Below the pieces are notes generated by a model. That model ran no database searches and was not told the origin of the DNA. It was given only the letters and a program-made list of their open reading frames with translations. This document shows, piece after piece, positions 16,030-25,677 of a DNA stretch of 59,529 nt. Numbering within the stretch: the stretch's first letter is position 1; every line of letters starts with the position of its first letter. The position numbers were made by a program, and so were the translations under genes. Source of the DNA: Acidimicrobiales bacterium (GTDB lineage: Bacteria > Actinomycetota > Acidimicrobiia > Acidimicrobiales > Aldehydirespiratoraceae); the NCBI GenBank assembly GCA_029247365.1, contig JAQWLJ010000048.1, positions 1 to 59,529 on the forward strand. The letters run 5' to 3'.

Positions 16030-16944
16030 ATGGCTCAGTTCTACCGGCGCACGTTCCTCCTCGGCACCACAAGCCTTGTGCTCGCCGCTGCGTGCGGCGG
16101 AAAAGACAACGATCCGGTCGCGTCGGGTGCGGCTGGCGACGTCTCGGTGTTCGGCGAGGGCGGGACAGGCGAGATCACCTTCCTGATCCCGGTCTTCCCA
16201 ACCGGATCTCGTCAGGACCCAACGCTCGTCGCAGGCGTCCCGCAACGGCTGCCATTCATCGTTGCTGACGAGATCGACAATCTGCGCGAGGGGGCGCCTG
16301 CATCGCTCGACATCCGCATCGAGCAGGCCGGCGAGCTCGTCGCCGAGGCCACCGTCGCCCAGCGGGCCGACGGCATCATCACGCCCTACTTCGCGCTCTC
16401 GATCGAGTTCGCAGCGCCGGGTGAGTACTCGGCGTCGCTCCCGGGTTTTCCCGATGTCGCAGCCGTTTCGTTCACGGTGGTCGACGCCGACCAAGTACCG
16501 ATCCCGCAGGTGGGCGACACGATCGAACCGACCGTCACCCCCACCATCGACGATGACCAAGGCGTGACCCCGATCTGCACGCGGGCGATCCCATGCCCAT
16601 TTCATGACGTGTCGCACGCCGACGTCGCCACCAATGGCCGAGCGATGGTGTTGTTGGTTGCCACGCCGGGCTTTTGCCAGACCGACATCTGCGGACCGGT
16701 GGTCGACCTGTTAATCGATGCGGCCGATGGCCGAGACGACCTCGACGTCATCCACGCCGAGGTCTACGTCGACCCGTCCGACTTCGCAACGGGCGGCTTT
16801 CCGGAGCTCACACCAATCGTGCAGGCTGCGGACCTCCCGTTCGAACCGGTGCTGTTCGTCATCGACGGCGACGGTATTGTCCTTGCCCGCATCGACACGA
16901 CATTTGACCAATCCGAATTGGCCGAGGCGATCGCACTGGCCTGA
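16030..16944 (+). CDS. Tat-exported lipoprotein with thioredoxin-like fold
   Basis: 304 residues from the ATG at 16030. The N-terminus (YRRTFLLGTTSLVLAAAC) combines a twin-arginine-like motif with a lipobox ending in Cys, so it is probably an exported lipoprotein. A domain of about 150 residues follows, then a C-terminal redox-like domain with LLVATPGFCQTDICGPVVD (a C-x4-C motif) and the FVIDGDGIVLARID strand of thioredoxin-like/SCO proteins. It may bind metal or carry out thiol exchange outside the membrane. Only 25 bases separate it from the divergent hydroxylase start. The Cys codons are ordinary, so it is not a selenoprotein. Confidence 0.7.
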   Translation: MAQFYRRTFLLGTTSLVLAAACGGKDNDPVASGAAGDVSVFGEGGTGEITFLIPVFPTGSRQDPTLVAGVPQRLPFIVADEIDNLREGAPASLDIRIEQAGELVAEATVAQRADGIITPYFALSIEFAAPGEYSASLPGFPDVAAVSFTVVDADQVPIPQVGDTIEPTVTPTIDDDQGVTPICTRAIPCPFHDVSHADVATNGRAMVLLVATPGFCQTDICGPVVDLLIDAADGRDDLDVIHAEVYVDPSDFATGGFPELTPIVQAADLPFEPVLFVIDGDGIVLARIDTTFDQSELAEAIALA

Positions 16945-17003
16945 CCCGGTGCGCAGGCCAGCCTCGCTGGCGACCTCGTCAGATTCTCGAAACGTCGAAA
17001 AGA

Positions 17004-17324
17004 TCAGCTGAAGGACTGACCGCAGCCGCAGGTGCGCTGGGCGTTCGGGTTATCGATGGAGAACCCGGCGTCTTGGAGGCCGTCCTTGTAGTCGAGCGTT
17101 GCGCCCTCGAGGAGCTGCGCCGACTGCGGGTCGACGACCACGTCAACACCGGAGAAGTCCTTGGTGATGTCGTCGGCAGCCTTGTCGGTGTCGAAGTACA
17201 TCTCGTAGGAAAAACCCGAGCAGCCACCGGGGCGAACGGCAACGCGCAGCGCCAATCCGTCTTCACTTTCGGCGGTAATGAGCTCGTTGACCTTCGACGC
17301 AGCGTTATCGGTGAGCATGATCAT
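17004..17324 (-). CDS. IscA/ErpA-type iron-sulfur cluster carrier
   Basis: 106 residues from the ATG at 17324, preceded by GGAGG at seven bases. It has the three conserved cysteines of the A-type carriers: VRPGGCSGFSYEM and the C-terminal RTCGCGQSF. These proteins deliver Fe-S clusters to target enzymes. The many [2Fe-2S] hydroxylases in this window are plausible clients but any specific link is inference. It is divergent from the Mrp gene, another cluster-handling protein. Confidence 0.9.
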   Translation of the reverse strand: MIMLTDNAASKVNELITAESEDGLALRVAVRPGGCSGFSYEMYFDTDKAADDITKDFSGVDVVVDPQSAQLLEGATLDYKDGLQDAGFSIDNPNAQRTCGCGQSFS

Positions 17325-17437
17325 GTCGGGGCCTCCACAGGTGGTGTACAACCGGAACGGACGCCAGTGTATCGGCCGATATCCCCTCGGCGGTAGCGAG
17401 CCATTCCTTCGGAGGTAGCGAGACGTATCATGAGGGG

Positions 17438-18631
17438 GTGACCATGGCTCCCCCCACCGCAGATCAGGTCATGGTCCTGATGAGCGGCGTGATCGACCCC
17501 GAGCTCGGCTCCGACATCGTTGAACTCGGCATGGCCAAAAGGGCCGATGTGGCCGACGACGGTGTCATCACCCTCGAGATTGCGCTCACCACCTCGGGCT
17601 GTCCACTGCGGGCGCAGATCCAAAAAGACATCCGCAGCCGACTCACCAATCTGCCCGGCGTCACCCAGGTGAAGATCAACTGGGGTGAACTCTCCGACGA
17701 CGAGCGCGCCGAAGCGATGGCGAAGGCACGTTTCAACGTCAGCCAGAACGCGCCCGACACATCGATCCCATCGACCACCAAGGTCGTCATGGTCGCCTCC
17801 GGCAAGGGTGGCGTCGGCAAGTCGTCGATCACCACCAACCTCGCCGCCGCACTCGCAGAGAAGGGCTACGCAGTGGGGGTCATGGATGCCGATATCTGGG
17901 GCTTCTCTGTCCCGCGCATGCTCGGGGTCGACGGTGACCTGCTCAGCAAGGGCGGCAAGATCCAGCCACTGGTGCGCGTGATCGGCGAGGGCCGCCTCGA
18001 GGTCGTGTCAATGGGGTTCCTCGTCGCTCAGGAAGACTCTGCGCTGATGTGGCGGGGCCTCATGCTCAACCGCGCGGTCCAGCACTTCTGCCAAGACGTC
18101 GATTGGCCCGCGGACCTCGACTACCTGTTGATCGACATGCCACCGGGCACCGGTGACGTGCAAATGGGACTGGCCAAGATGTTGCCGAGGGCCGAGATGA
18201 TCATCGTCACCACACCTGCACTCAACGCGCAGAAGGTCGCGGCCCGAGTGGCCGACATGGGACGCAAGAACTACCTCCGCATCGTCGGCGTGATCGAGAA
18301 CATGTCCGAATTCGTCGCTCCCGACGGCAGCCGCCATCCGATCTTCGGCGCCGGAGGTGGCGCGCAACTCGCGGCCGATGTGGGTGCACCGATGCTCGGC
18401 AGCGTGCCGATCGAGTCGATCGTCAGCGAAGGCGGCGATCGAGGCGAGCCCGCCGCGCTCAGCGAAGGTGCAGCGCCCGACGCCCTGCGTGCGATTGCGA
18501 CCCTCCTAGCCGAGGAATACGTGCCACCTGTCGAGATGGCGGGCTGCAGCGCCCGCATGCTCGACGCGGCAATGGCGGCGCTCGACGCGCTCGACGACGA
18601 GGAAGTCGCCCCCGCAGCCGACGCCAGCTGA
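17438..18631 (+). CDS. mrp: Mrp/ApbC family Fe-S cluster carrier ATPase
   Basis: 397 residues from GTG. An N-terminal MIP18 (DUF59) domain (about 8-85, with IDPELGSDIVELGM and TSGCPL) is followed by a P-loop ATPase domain with the deviant Walker A motif ASGKGGVGKSS, DADIWGFSVPRML and IDMPPGTGDVQM. The CxxC pair often found before the C-terminus is not present (IENMSEFVAPDGSRHP). The family loads Fe-S clusters on apoproteins. It is divergent from the IscA-type gene across 113 bases. An imperfect hairpin follows the stop. Confidence 0.92.
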   Translation: MTMAPPTADQVMVLMSGVIDPELGSDIVELGMAKRADVADDGVITLEIALTTSGCPLRAQIQKDIRSRLTNLPGVTQVKINWGELSDDERAEAMAKARFNVSQNAPDTSIPSTTKVVMVASGKGGVGKSSITTNLAAALAEKGYAVGVMDADIWGFSVPRMLGVDGDLLSKGGKIQPLVRVIGEGRLEVVSMGFLVAQEDSALMWRGLMLNRAVQHFCQDVDWPADLDYLLIDMPPGTGDVQMGLAKMLPRAEMIIVTTPALNAQKVAARVADMGRKNYLRIVGVIENMSEFVAPDGSRHPIFGAGGGAQLAADVGAPMLGSVPIESIVSEGGDRGEPAALSEGAAPDALRAIATLLAEEYVPPVEMAGCSARMLDAAMAALDALDDEEVAPAADAS

Positions 18632-18659
18632 TCGGGCTCCCCAGCCTCAAGACCGACCC

Positions 18660-18682
18660 TGTCCCTACCGATTGAAGGGACA
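18660..18682 (+). terminator. Possible terminator downstream of mrp
   Basis: TGTCCCT (18660-18666) pairs with AGGGACA (18676-18682) around a 9-base loop, starting 29 bases after the mrp stop. The stem is short and no T-run follows immediately, so this is a weak call. Confidence 0.3.
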
Positions 18683-18710
18683 TGAGTTTGGAATCTTGGG
18701 AGGTTGTTGC

Positions 18711-20273
18711 GTGACCCCATGGACTCGACACGTCGCTGCCGCGTCCCGCGTTCGACACAACCTAAAGCTCCAACCGGAGCAACGGCTCGAGTCGCTGGGC
18801 CTCCCCAGGGGTCTCCACCCCGACGACACCATGGCCGTCGCCACCATGCTCTGCGTCGCGCGCGGGCGGGCGGGCCAACGGCTACTCAACCGCCATCCTT
18901 GGCCAAATCGGTGGCACCGGCGAGGGGCCGGAGCGCCTTGTCCGAATCGTCGTGATGGGCAACGAGTCCAGAGCAACGACACTCATCGGCGATGTCGACA
19001 ACACGATGACGCTCGACAACCTGACCGGGCTTCCCGGCCGTGGCTATCTGCTCAAGGCCCTCGACGATGCGCTCCAGGCGACGACCGGCACCGGCCGCAG
19101 CGTCGCCGTCTTCACGCTCGATGTCGACCGATTCAAAACGGTCAATGACGCCCGCGGGTTCGTCGCCGGCGACGACACGCTGCCCACTCTTGCGACGAAG
19201 CTCGCAACCACTCTTCGGCCCGACGATCTCCTCGCCCACTTCGGCAGTGACGAGTTCACCATTGTCTGCCCTGACGTGTTCGGGGTGGCCGAGGCAGCAA
19301 CCCCGGCGAGCGCTTCCGGGGAATTTGCTTCGATGAACCGGCCGACAGTCCGCTGAGCGGCCTGACCGTCTCGGTCGGCATCTCGCTCGGCGACGCCAAC
19401 CGAGCTGCCGAGGAGATGGCGCGCGAGGCGGAGACTGCACTGCACCAAGCCAAGGGCTTTGGCCGCGATCGCTGCGAACTCTTCGATGACGAGCTGCGCA
19501 ACAGTGCTGAGCGTCGAAACACGACCGACCAGAGACTTCGCAAGGCTCTCGACGACGACGCGATTCAGGTGCACTACCAGCCGATCGTCCACCTCACGTC
19601 TGACCGAATCGTTGGCTGTGAGGCGCTCCTGCGCATCATCGGCGAGGACGGTGCCCACCTCAACCCTCGCGAGATGATCGGCGCCGCCGAGGATGGTGGC
19701 CTGATCCGTCGGATCGAGAAGACCGTGCTGCAGCGGGCCGCGAGCGTCGTGCGGCTCACGCCCGAGATCGGCGACGATGCGATGTTCGTGTCGGTGAACG
19801 TCTCGGACCGCCGGGTGCTTGACAGCCGCTTCCCGTTCGCCCTTGCGCACACGCTCTACAACGCCGACCTTCCCGCCGAGCAGGTGTACCTCGAACTCCA
19901 CTCGTCGGCTATCGCCGGCAAGGGTCCCGGCACGCGACTGATCATCCAACTGCGCGCCCTCGGCGTGTGTGTTGTGATCGACGAGTTCCTGGGCGCTAAC
20001 GACACTGACCACGTCGGGCCTGGCACGCTTACCTTCGTCAAGCTCGACACGCGACTCGTGCACGGAATCCATGGGGACCGGGGCCAAGCCCGGGCCGAAC
20101 TCGTCATCGACTCGATCACCGACCGCGAGGTCGACGTCTGCGCCGTCGGTGTCGAGACCGAAGAAGATCTGATGGTCGTTCGCGAGCTCGGCTGCCATTT
20201 TGCCCAGGGCTACTGCTTCTCACCGCCGGTGGACGCATCCCACCTCGGCACGATCATCACCCGCCAGAGCTGA
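18711..20273 (+). pseudogene. GGDEF-EAL protein broken by two frameshifts
   Basis: The likely start is GTG at 18711, seven bases after GGGAGG. Frame 3 runs to about 18864, where three tandem GGGC units (18864-18875) shift it to frame 1; removing one unit restores VARGRANGYS. Frame 1 holds the diguanylate-cyclase domain (LTGLPGRGYLL, LDVDRFKTVND, FGSDEF) until about 19300. The gene then returns to frame 3 through the end of GGDEF (LTVSVGISLGDAN) and an EAL domain (VHYQPIVHL, CEALLRI, VSVNVSDRRV). The signature GGDEF is GSDEF. In EAL, the paired Asp is IDEF and the AEGVET Glu is lost (AVGVET). It is therefore probably catalytically dead as well as interrupted, unless the frameshifts are sequencing errors. 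Confidence 0.8.
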
Positions 20274-20775
20274 GCCCCGGCCGTTCACCGTCGTCGGCGT
20301 CGTAGGTCGCCTCGCCGATATCGATTACGTCGGTGCTGCGGAACCCACCGCCCGGGTTGAAGCCGGGACCGAAGCCGCCCGCCGCCGCAGCCGTTCCTCC
20401 GATCGTGGAGGTTTGAACCCGTCCGCTGTAGCGGACCATCAATCCCGTGCGAACGATCGCGCGTGTCGGCGGGAACAAGAGCAGAAGACTCATTGCGTCG
20501 GTAAGAAAGCCGGGGGTAAGCATGAGCGCACCAGCGACCGCGATCAACACACCGTCGACAAGCTCCGTGCTCGGCAGGGATCCTTCGGCCAGCCGCTGCT
20601 CGACCCGACGGATGATCCCGAGACCCTGCTGCTTGACCATCCAGGCGCCGACAGCCGAGACAACGATGACCAGAGAAATCGCGTTCAGCCATCCGACCCC
20701 ACCGGCAACCTGGGTCAGAACCCAGATCTCGAGTATCGGTACAACGATGAACGAGACCGTCAGGATGCGAAACAT
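20257..20775 (-). CDS. fxsA: FxsA family membrane protein
   Basis: 172 residues from the ATG at 20775. Two N-terminal membrane helices (LTVSFIVVPILEIWVLTQV and ISLVIVVSAVGAWMV) are followed by the family motif ALMLTPGFLTDAMSLLLLFPPTRA and a Gly-rich cytoplasmic tail. FxsA relatives are cytoplasmic-membrane proteins; in E. coli, overproduction relieves phage T7 exclusion by the F plasmid, and the normal role is unknown. The 3' end overlaps the last 17 bases of the convergent EAL pseudogene. Confidence 0.85.
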   Translation of the reverse strand: MFRILTVSFIVVPILEIWVLTQVAGGVGWLNAISLVIVVSAVGAWMVKQQGLGIIRRVEQRLAEGSLPSTELVDGVLIAVAGALMLTPGFLTDAMSLLLLFPPTRAIVRTGLMVRYSGRVQTSTIGGTAAAAGGFGPGFNPGGGFRSTDVIDIGEATYDADDGERPGLSSGG

Positions 20776-20840
20776 GTCCCCATGAGCGTACGGCCGATCG
20801 CGACAGGCGAGATACACGATGGGACTTCTAAGCTGCCGAC

Positions 20841-22118
20841 GTGCCTTCCCTCGGTCCCGCCGACCGTCCGCCCTCCGTCGACGCCCTCGCCCGGTCGATT
20901 ACTGACGTCGGACTTCCACATCCGATGCTGGTCGACGCAGCCCGCTCCGCCATCGCGGCGGGGAGCCCCGAATCGGCCCACGGCATCGCGCTCGCGACAA
21001 GCAGGCGGATGTTGCGACCTGTCATCAACGGCACGGGCACGATCCTGCACACCAACCTTGGCCGAGCGCCGGTGGCCGTCCACCAAGCCGAGCGCTACAC
21101 GAACCTCGAACTCGACCTGACCACCGGCGGACGCGGGAGCCGCATGGCGACCGCAGGCGACCTGATCGCGAGGGCGTGCGGCGCCGAGAAGGCAATCATC
21201 GTCAACAACTGCGCGGCCGCAGTGCTGCTGGTGCTCGGTGGTCTCGCCGACGGGCGCGACGTTGTGGTCAGCCGCAGCGAATTGGTCGAGATCGGCGGCG
21301 GCTTCCGTATTCCTGATGTCATGGCCCGCGGTGGGGCAAACCTGATCGAGGTCGGTACGACCAACCGCACCCGCGTCGCTGACTTCGCAAAGGCGGTCGA
21401 CGACCCCGCCACCGACGTCGGCGTGGTGCTGCGTGTTCACCAGTCGAACTACAAGATCGTCGGCTTCACCGAGGCACCGACCACCGCTCAGCTCGCCGGG
21501 CTCGACGCGCCGCTCGTCGCCGACATCGGCTCGGGGCTGCTCGACAGCCGTTGCCCGTGGCTACAGGGGGGCCCGCCAGGCTGGCTTGCGGAGGAACCGG
21601 CGGCCCGGCAGACGCTCGCCGCCGGAGCCGGACTTGTCGCCTTTTCCGGCGACAAGCTCTTTGGTGGCCCGCAGGCTGGCATCATCGCTGGCGACGCGGA
21701 ACTGGTGGACCAGTGTGCCCAACATCCCCTCGCCCGCGCCCTACGGCCCGGCGATCTCGTCCTCGGTGCACTCCAGGACACTGCGCTGGCCTACCTACGC
21801 GAGGAAGGCAATGCGATTCCGTTCTGGCGAATGGCCGCACTCACCGTTGAACAGTTGCGACTTCGGGCGGCCGCCTTCGACGCCACGGGAGTCGGTGACG
21901 TCGTCGATGTCCAGTCGACGCCCGGCGGCGGAACGCTGCCGGGCGTCGAGATGGACTCGGTCGGCATCGCCCGCTCCGGTGACCACCGCGACACGCTGCG
22001 CGGCCTTGACCGGCCAATCATCGCTCGGGTCGAGGGCGACACGACCTACGTCGACCTGCGAACCGTGCATCCCGAGGACGATGCCACCGTCATCAACGCG
22101 CTGCGCTCGCTCGACTGA
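20841..22118 (+). CDS. selA: L-seryl-tRNA(Sec) selenium transferase
   Basis: 425 residues from GTG. It has the SelA signatures PVINGTGTILHTNLGRAP (residues 60-77), a Gly-rich GGRGSRM segment, and the PLP-binding Lys272 in FSGDKLFGGPQAGI. Using selenophosphate, it converts seryl-tRNA(Sec) to selenocysteyl-tRNA(Sec). Its stop overlaps the ATG of selB (TGATG), so the two are translationally coupled. The partner tRNA is at 5269-5364. No selD, the source of selenophosphate, is found in the window. Confidence 0.96.
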   Translation: MPSLGPADRPPSVDALARSITDVGLPHPMLVDAARSAIAAGSPESAHGIALATSRRMLRPVINGTGTILHTNLGRAPVAVHQAERYTNLELDLTTGGRGSRMATAGDLIARACGAEKAIIVNNCAAAVLLVLGGLADGRDVVVSRSELVEIGGGFRIPDVMARGGANLIEVGTTNRTRVADFAKAVDDPATDVGVVLRVHQSNYKIVGFTEAPTTAQLAGLDAPLVADIGSGLLDSRCPWLQGGPPGWLAEEPAARQTLAAGAGLVAFSGDKLFGGPQAGIIAGDAELVDQCAQHPLARALRPGDLVLGALQDTALAYLREEGNAIPFWRMAALTVEQLRLRAAAFDATGVGDVVDVQSTPGGGTLPGVEMDSVGIARSGDHRDTLRGLDRPIIARVEGDTTYVDLRTVHPEDDATVINALRSLD

Positions 22119-23836
22119 TGCACGTTGTCGCCACCGCCGGGCACGTCGACCACGGCAAGTCAACCCTCATCAAAGCCCTCACCGGGACCGACCCCGACCG
22201 GCTCAGGGAAGAGAAGGCCCGCGGCCTCACCATTGATCTTGGGTTCGCCGGCGCCAAACTGCCGTCGGGTCGGGGCATCTCGTTCATCGACGTGCCGGGC
22301 CACGTTCGGTTCCTCAAAAACATGCTCGCCGGCGTGGGTGGCGTCGACGCGTGCGTCTTTGTCGTTGCGGCCACCGAAGGCTGGAAGCCCCAATCAGAGG
22401 AGCACCTGCGGATCTTGAGCCTGCTCGGAATCCAGCACGGTGTGATCGCCCTCACGAAGATCGGTCAGGCCGACGACGATCTTGTTGAGCTCGCTCAGAT
22501 GGAGATCGCAGAGCGAGCCGAGGGCACGTTCCTCACCGACGCCGAGATCGTGCCGGTCGACGCGGTCGACGCAATGGGTATCAGCGACCTCCAGGAGGCG
22601 CTCGACCGGCTGCTCGACGTCACGCCGACTGCGGCCGACATCAAGCAGCCCCGGCTCTGGATCGACCGGGTGTTTGCCGCCAAAGGTGCTGGGACCGTCG
22701 TAACCGGAACCCTCACCGGCGGCATGTTGCGGGTTGACGACGAACTCGTCGTGTTGCCCCACGGCCACGAGGCTCGGATCCGGGCACTCCAGAGTCAGTA
22801 TGCAGATCGCACCAAGGTCGGCCCCGGTAACCGCGTTGCCGCGAACCTGTCGGGCATCTCCTACGATCAGCTTTCCAGAGGCGATGTCCTCGTACGAGAC
22901 GGCGAATGGCACGTGACCCGGCGGGTCGACGCGTCGCTGCAGGTGCTCGACTCACTCGACCGACCGGTCACCAGGCGAGGAGCGCACCTCGCGTACATCG
23001 GGTCCGGCGAGCACCCTGCACGGGTCCGTGTCCTTGGTCCTGACGCAATTGATCCAGGTGCGGAGGGAGCGGTCCGCCTCCACCTTCCCGTCGGCCTGCC
23101 ACTCGTGCCCGGAGACCGCTTCATCCTTCGCGAGTCCGGCCAGGGTGTAACGCTCGGCGGTGGCGAGATCCTCGACGTCGAACCGCTGATAGCCGCAGCA
23201 AAAGCCACGCCCGATCGAGACGTCGACCGCGTGGTCCGTGAACGGGGCAAGGTCGATGTCGACCACCTTCGCCGACTCACCGGCGAGCGGCGCGAACCGA
23301 CGGTTGGGAACTGGGTGGTCGACCCGTACGTGCTTGTCACCGAGGCCGACCGTCTGCGGACCGAGGTCACCAATGCAGGGCCGCTCGGGCTCGATCTTGC
23401 TGGGATCGACGACTTCGGCCGGGCTGTGCTCGACACGCTCGACGACCTGGTGGCCGATGGTGGCCATGTCCGCTTGACGACCGCCGGTGACACGCTCGCC
23501 GACAGCGACCTCGCAGCCCGCTTCGCTGCCGACCCGTTCAACCCGCCCGAGCCCGAGCCAGGTGACCAGGCCGAAATTCGCGAACTCGTCCGGCGCGGCG
23601 ATCTGGTTTCGCAGTCGGGTGTCGTCTTTGCGGCCTCGGCAATCGACGAAGCGGCCCGAGTGGTTGCCCGTTTGCTCGCCGATCAGCCCGACGGCATTAC
23701 CGTCGCCGATGCTCGAGACGCATGGGGGACCAGCCGAAAGTTCGCGATCCCGCTGATCACCCGACTCGATGAGACCGGCGTGACACGCCGACGCGACGAC
23801 CTAAGGATCGCCGGACCTCGGCTGCCGGAGATCTGA
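22118..23836 (+). CDS. selB: Selenocysteine-specific elongation factor SelB
   Basis: 572 residues. The GTPase domain has AGHVDHGKST (residues 7-16), DVPGHVRF and ALTKIG. EF-Tu-like domains 2 and 3 follow (VFAAKGAGTVVTGTLTGG and later), then a C-terminal region with winged-helix repeats ending in WGTSRKFAIPLITRLDETGVTRR, which in the family binds the SECIS hairpin of selenoprotein mRNAs. It delivers selenocysteyl-tRNA(Sec) to UGA codons on the ribosome. Converges on the whiB gene 12 bases later. Confidence 0.96.
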   Translation: MHVVATAGHVDHGKSTLIKALTGTDPDRLREEKARGLTIDLGFAGAKLPSGRGISFIDVPGHVRFLKNMLAGVGGVDACVFVVAATEGWKPQSEEHLRILSLLGIQHGVIALTKIGQADDDLVELAQMEIAERAEGTFLTDAEIVPVDAVDAMGISDLQEALDRLLDVTPTAADIKQPRLWIDRVFAAKGAGTVVTGTLTGGMLRVDDELVVLPHGHEARIRALQSQYADRTKVGPGNRVAANLSGISYDQLSRGDVLVRDGEWHVTRRVDASLQVLDSLDRPVTRRGAHLAYIGSGEHPARVRVLGPDAIDPGAEGAVRLHLPVGLPLVPGDRFILRESGQGVTLGGGEILDVEPLIAAAKATPDRDVDRVVRERGKVDVDHLRRLTGERREPTVGNWVVDPYVLVTEADRLRTEVTNAGPLGLDLAGIDDFGRAVLDTLDDLVADGGHVRLTTAGDTLADSDLAARFAADPFNPPEPEPGDQAEIRELVRRGDLVSQSGVVFAASAIDEAARVVARLLADQPDGITVADARDAWGTSRKFAIPLITRLDETGVTRRRDDLRIAGPRLPEI

Positions 23837-23848
23837 GACGGACTGACT

Positions 23849-24103
23849 TCAGACGGTGACGAGACTGCGGCGCTCGGCTTCAGACAACCCGCCCCAGATA
23901 CCATGTTGTTCACGGATCTGCAGGGCGTAGGTGAGGCACTCCGCCTGCACAGGGCAGGTTTTGCAGATCGCTTTTGCCGACGCTTCACGGAAGCGCTTCT
24001 CGTCTCGGCGTTCGGGCGCGGGTGGCGGGAAGAACACCGCCGACTGGGGACCCCGACAGGCGCCCCGTAGTTGCCACTCCACCTGATTGATGCTGATCGC
24101 CAT
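23849..24103 (-). CDS. WhiB family [4Fe-4S] transcriptional regulator
   Basis: 84 residues. The four cluster cysteines are visible as C16 (RGACRG) and the C-x2-C-x5-C group in ICKTCPVQAECLTYAL, followed by the WhiB beta-turn GIWGGLSEAERR and a basic end. WhiB proteins are restricted to actinobacteria and their phages and bind sigma-factor region 4, often sensing oxygen or nitric oxide. The proximity to a tandem ArsA-like pair recalls the mycobacterial whiB4 locus, but subtype assignment is only a suggestion. Confidence 0.95.
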   Translation of the reverse strand: MAISINQVEWQLRGACRGPQSAVFFPPPAPERRDEKRFREASAKAICKTCPVQAECLTYALQIREQHGIWGGLSEAERRSLVTV

Positions 24104-24285
24104 GGAATCTCCCGACTACCAATCCACTAGCTACCAGACGGCGGACCCCGAGCACAAACGCTGTCGGTGAAGGCTGATGCCATCTTGGCCACACCGGCAG
24201 GCTCAGCACCCGGCGGCGAGCCCCTCCGCTTCTTGTCTCCAGAGCTGGCACGGGCGGCCACCATCGAGCCGGACACGCCGTTGTG

Positions 24286-25677
24286 CTAGTCGGCAGGTTC
24301 AGGGTCGCCGTTGCGAAGCTCGCGGTAGTCGCGGGCGCCGCCTTCCTCAGGCTCGATCTCGAGATAGAGACCCTCGATCGCCACAACCCGAACGGAATCG
24401 CCCTTGGCAATTGGCGTGGTGCGGTTGACACGAGCCTTCCAGGGGGCACCGTCAACCAGTACGACACCTTCCTTCTTCATGTCCTCGGCGGCATCACCGA
24501 TCGAGCCAACCATCCACTCGCGCCCGATCGTCGGCGTCCCGAAGCGGGTTCGGATCATGGCGGGCATGCCCGAGATCATCGACAGCGACACGCCGATGAT
24601 GCCGGCAAGCAGGGTGATGATCGAGATTCCCATGCCGTCGTAAAGGAACAACGAACCCGCAACCAGGCAGACGGTCGCGATCACTGACCAGGCCTGGGAA
24701 ACACCCGTTTGGACGTCAACCGCGTAGCCAAGCATCGAAATCACCAAGAGCGCGACCGCCCACGGGCGTGTCGGGAGCACCTCGAGGCCATAGCAGCCGA
24801 GGATGAAACATCCTGCGCCAAGCACACCGGCGATACCGACGCCTGCTGTGTACAGCTCGAAAATCAACAGCCCAGCACCGATCAAGAAGAGCAGGTAGGC
24901 CATCGGCGGGCTGGCGAAGGTGTGCATCCAGCCGTCGAATAGCGGCAACTTCCAGAAGCGGATGCCCGAGATCGGCACGCGCACGGCTTCGTCACCCGAG
25001 GTATCGATCTCGGACTCGAACCCGGGGAGGTCGAGCACAAAGAACGCAATGGTCGGGGAGTCGCGGTCGGCGAGCCCGAAGTCACGGACCGATTCCTCGT
25101 CGACTGTTCGGTCACGCAGCGTCTCGGCGACCGCACGGAACTCAGTGGAGAGCAACTCATCGTCGATCACCAGATCGCCGACATTGCCGAAACTCGAGCC
25201 GACCGACACCGCAATCTCATCGGTCGTGGCGAGGAGTTGCGCAACCTTGCCATGAGCCGCCGAGCCCGACGGACCAACCCAGGCGTAGATCGGGATCTCA
25301 GCACCGTGGATCCGACGGGCGAGGGCCTGGAGGCGTTCATCGCTGATGACGGCTTCGCTGCTGTTGACCTGCAGGACGAGACCGCCCGAGCCTGCCCGTT
25401 CCGTCTCCTCGATCAGCCGCTCCAGGTAGTCGGCGACGACGTCATCGAGCAGACCCGACATCTGGAAGACGTCGAACACGCTCGGATCGAGAGAGTCCTG
25501 GGCCGGCACCACCGGCGTTGACTCAGCCCGCGCGGGGCTGATCATTGACAGCACCCCGAACAGAACTGCCAGGAAGGTGGCCGATAGGGTGACACGGCGT
25601 CGCCGAACAGGTGACGTCGTCAGAGAGGCAGCTGACGGGCCCAAGGAGGCAGATGGATCCCGGTCGTTTCTTCGCAT
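24286..25677 (-). CDS. NfeD family membrane protein with degenerate serine-protease domain
   Basis: 463 residues from the ATG at 25677; this start lies inside the beginning of the divergent ATPase gene, so the true start is uncertain. A signal/anchor (TLSATFLAVLFGVLSMI) is followed by a ClpP/SppA-like domain, four or five membrane helices and a C-terminal NfeD OB-fold domain (GSIGDAAEDMKKEGVVLVDG). In active NfeD proteases the Ser lies in an A-S-A-G motif; here that spot reads GSAAHGKVAQ, so the nucleophile seems lost. Family members act with stomatins in membrane quality control. Confidence 0.8.
   Translation of the reverse strand: MRRNDRDPSASLGPSAASLTTSPVRRRRVTLSATFLAVLFGVLSMISPARAESTPVVPAQDSLDPSVFDVFQMSGLLDDVVADYLERLIEETERAGSGGLVLQVNSSEAVISDERLQALARRIHGAEIPIYAWVGPSGSAAHGKVAQLLATTDEIAVSVGSSFGNVGDLVIDDELLSTEFRAVAETLRDRTVDEESVRDFGLADRDSPTIAFFVLDLPGFESEIDTSGDEAVRVPISGIRFWKLPLFDGWMHTFASPPMAYLLFLIGAGLLIFELYTAGVGIAGVLGAGCFILGCYGLEVLPTRPWAVALLVISMLGYAVDVQTGVSQAWSVIATVCLVAGSLFLYDGMGISIITLLAGIIGVSLSMISGMPAMIRTRFGTPTIGREWMVGSIGDAAEDMKKEGVVLVDGAPWKARVNRTTPIAKGDSVRVVAIEGLYLEIEPEEGGARDYRELRNGDPEPAD

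Noticed and set aside
16660-16700. The C-x4-C site of the thioredoxin-like lipoprotein as a possible selenoprotein site
   Set aside because: Both positions are ordinary Cys codons and no in-frame TGA occurs.
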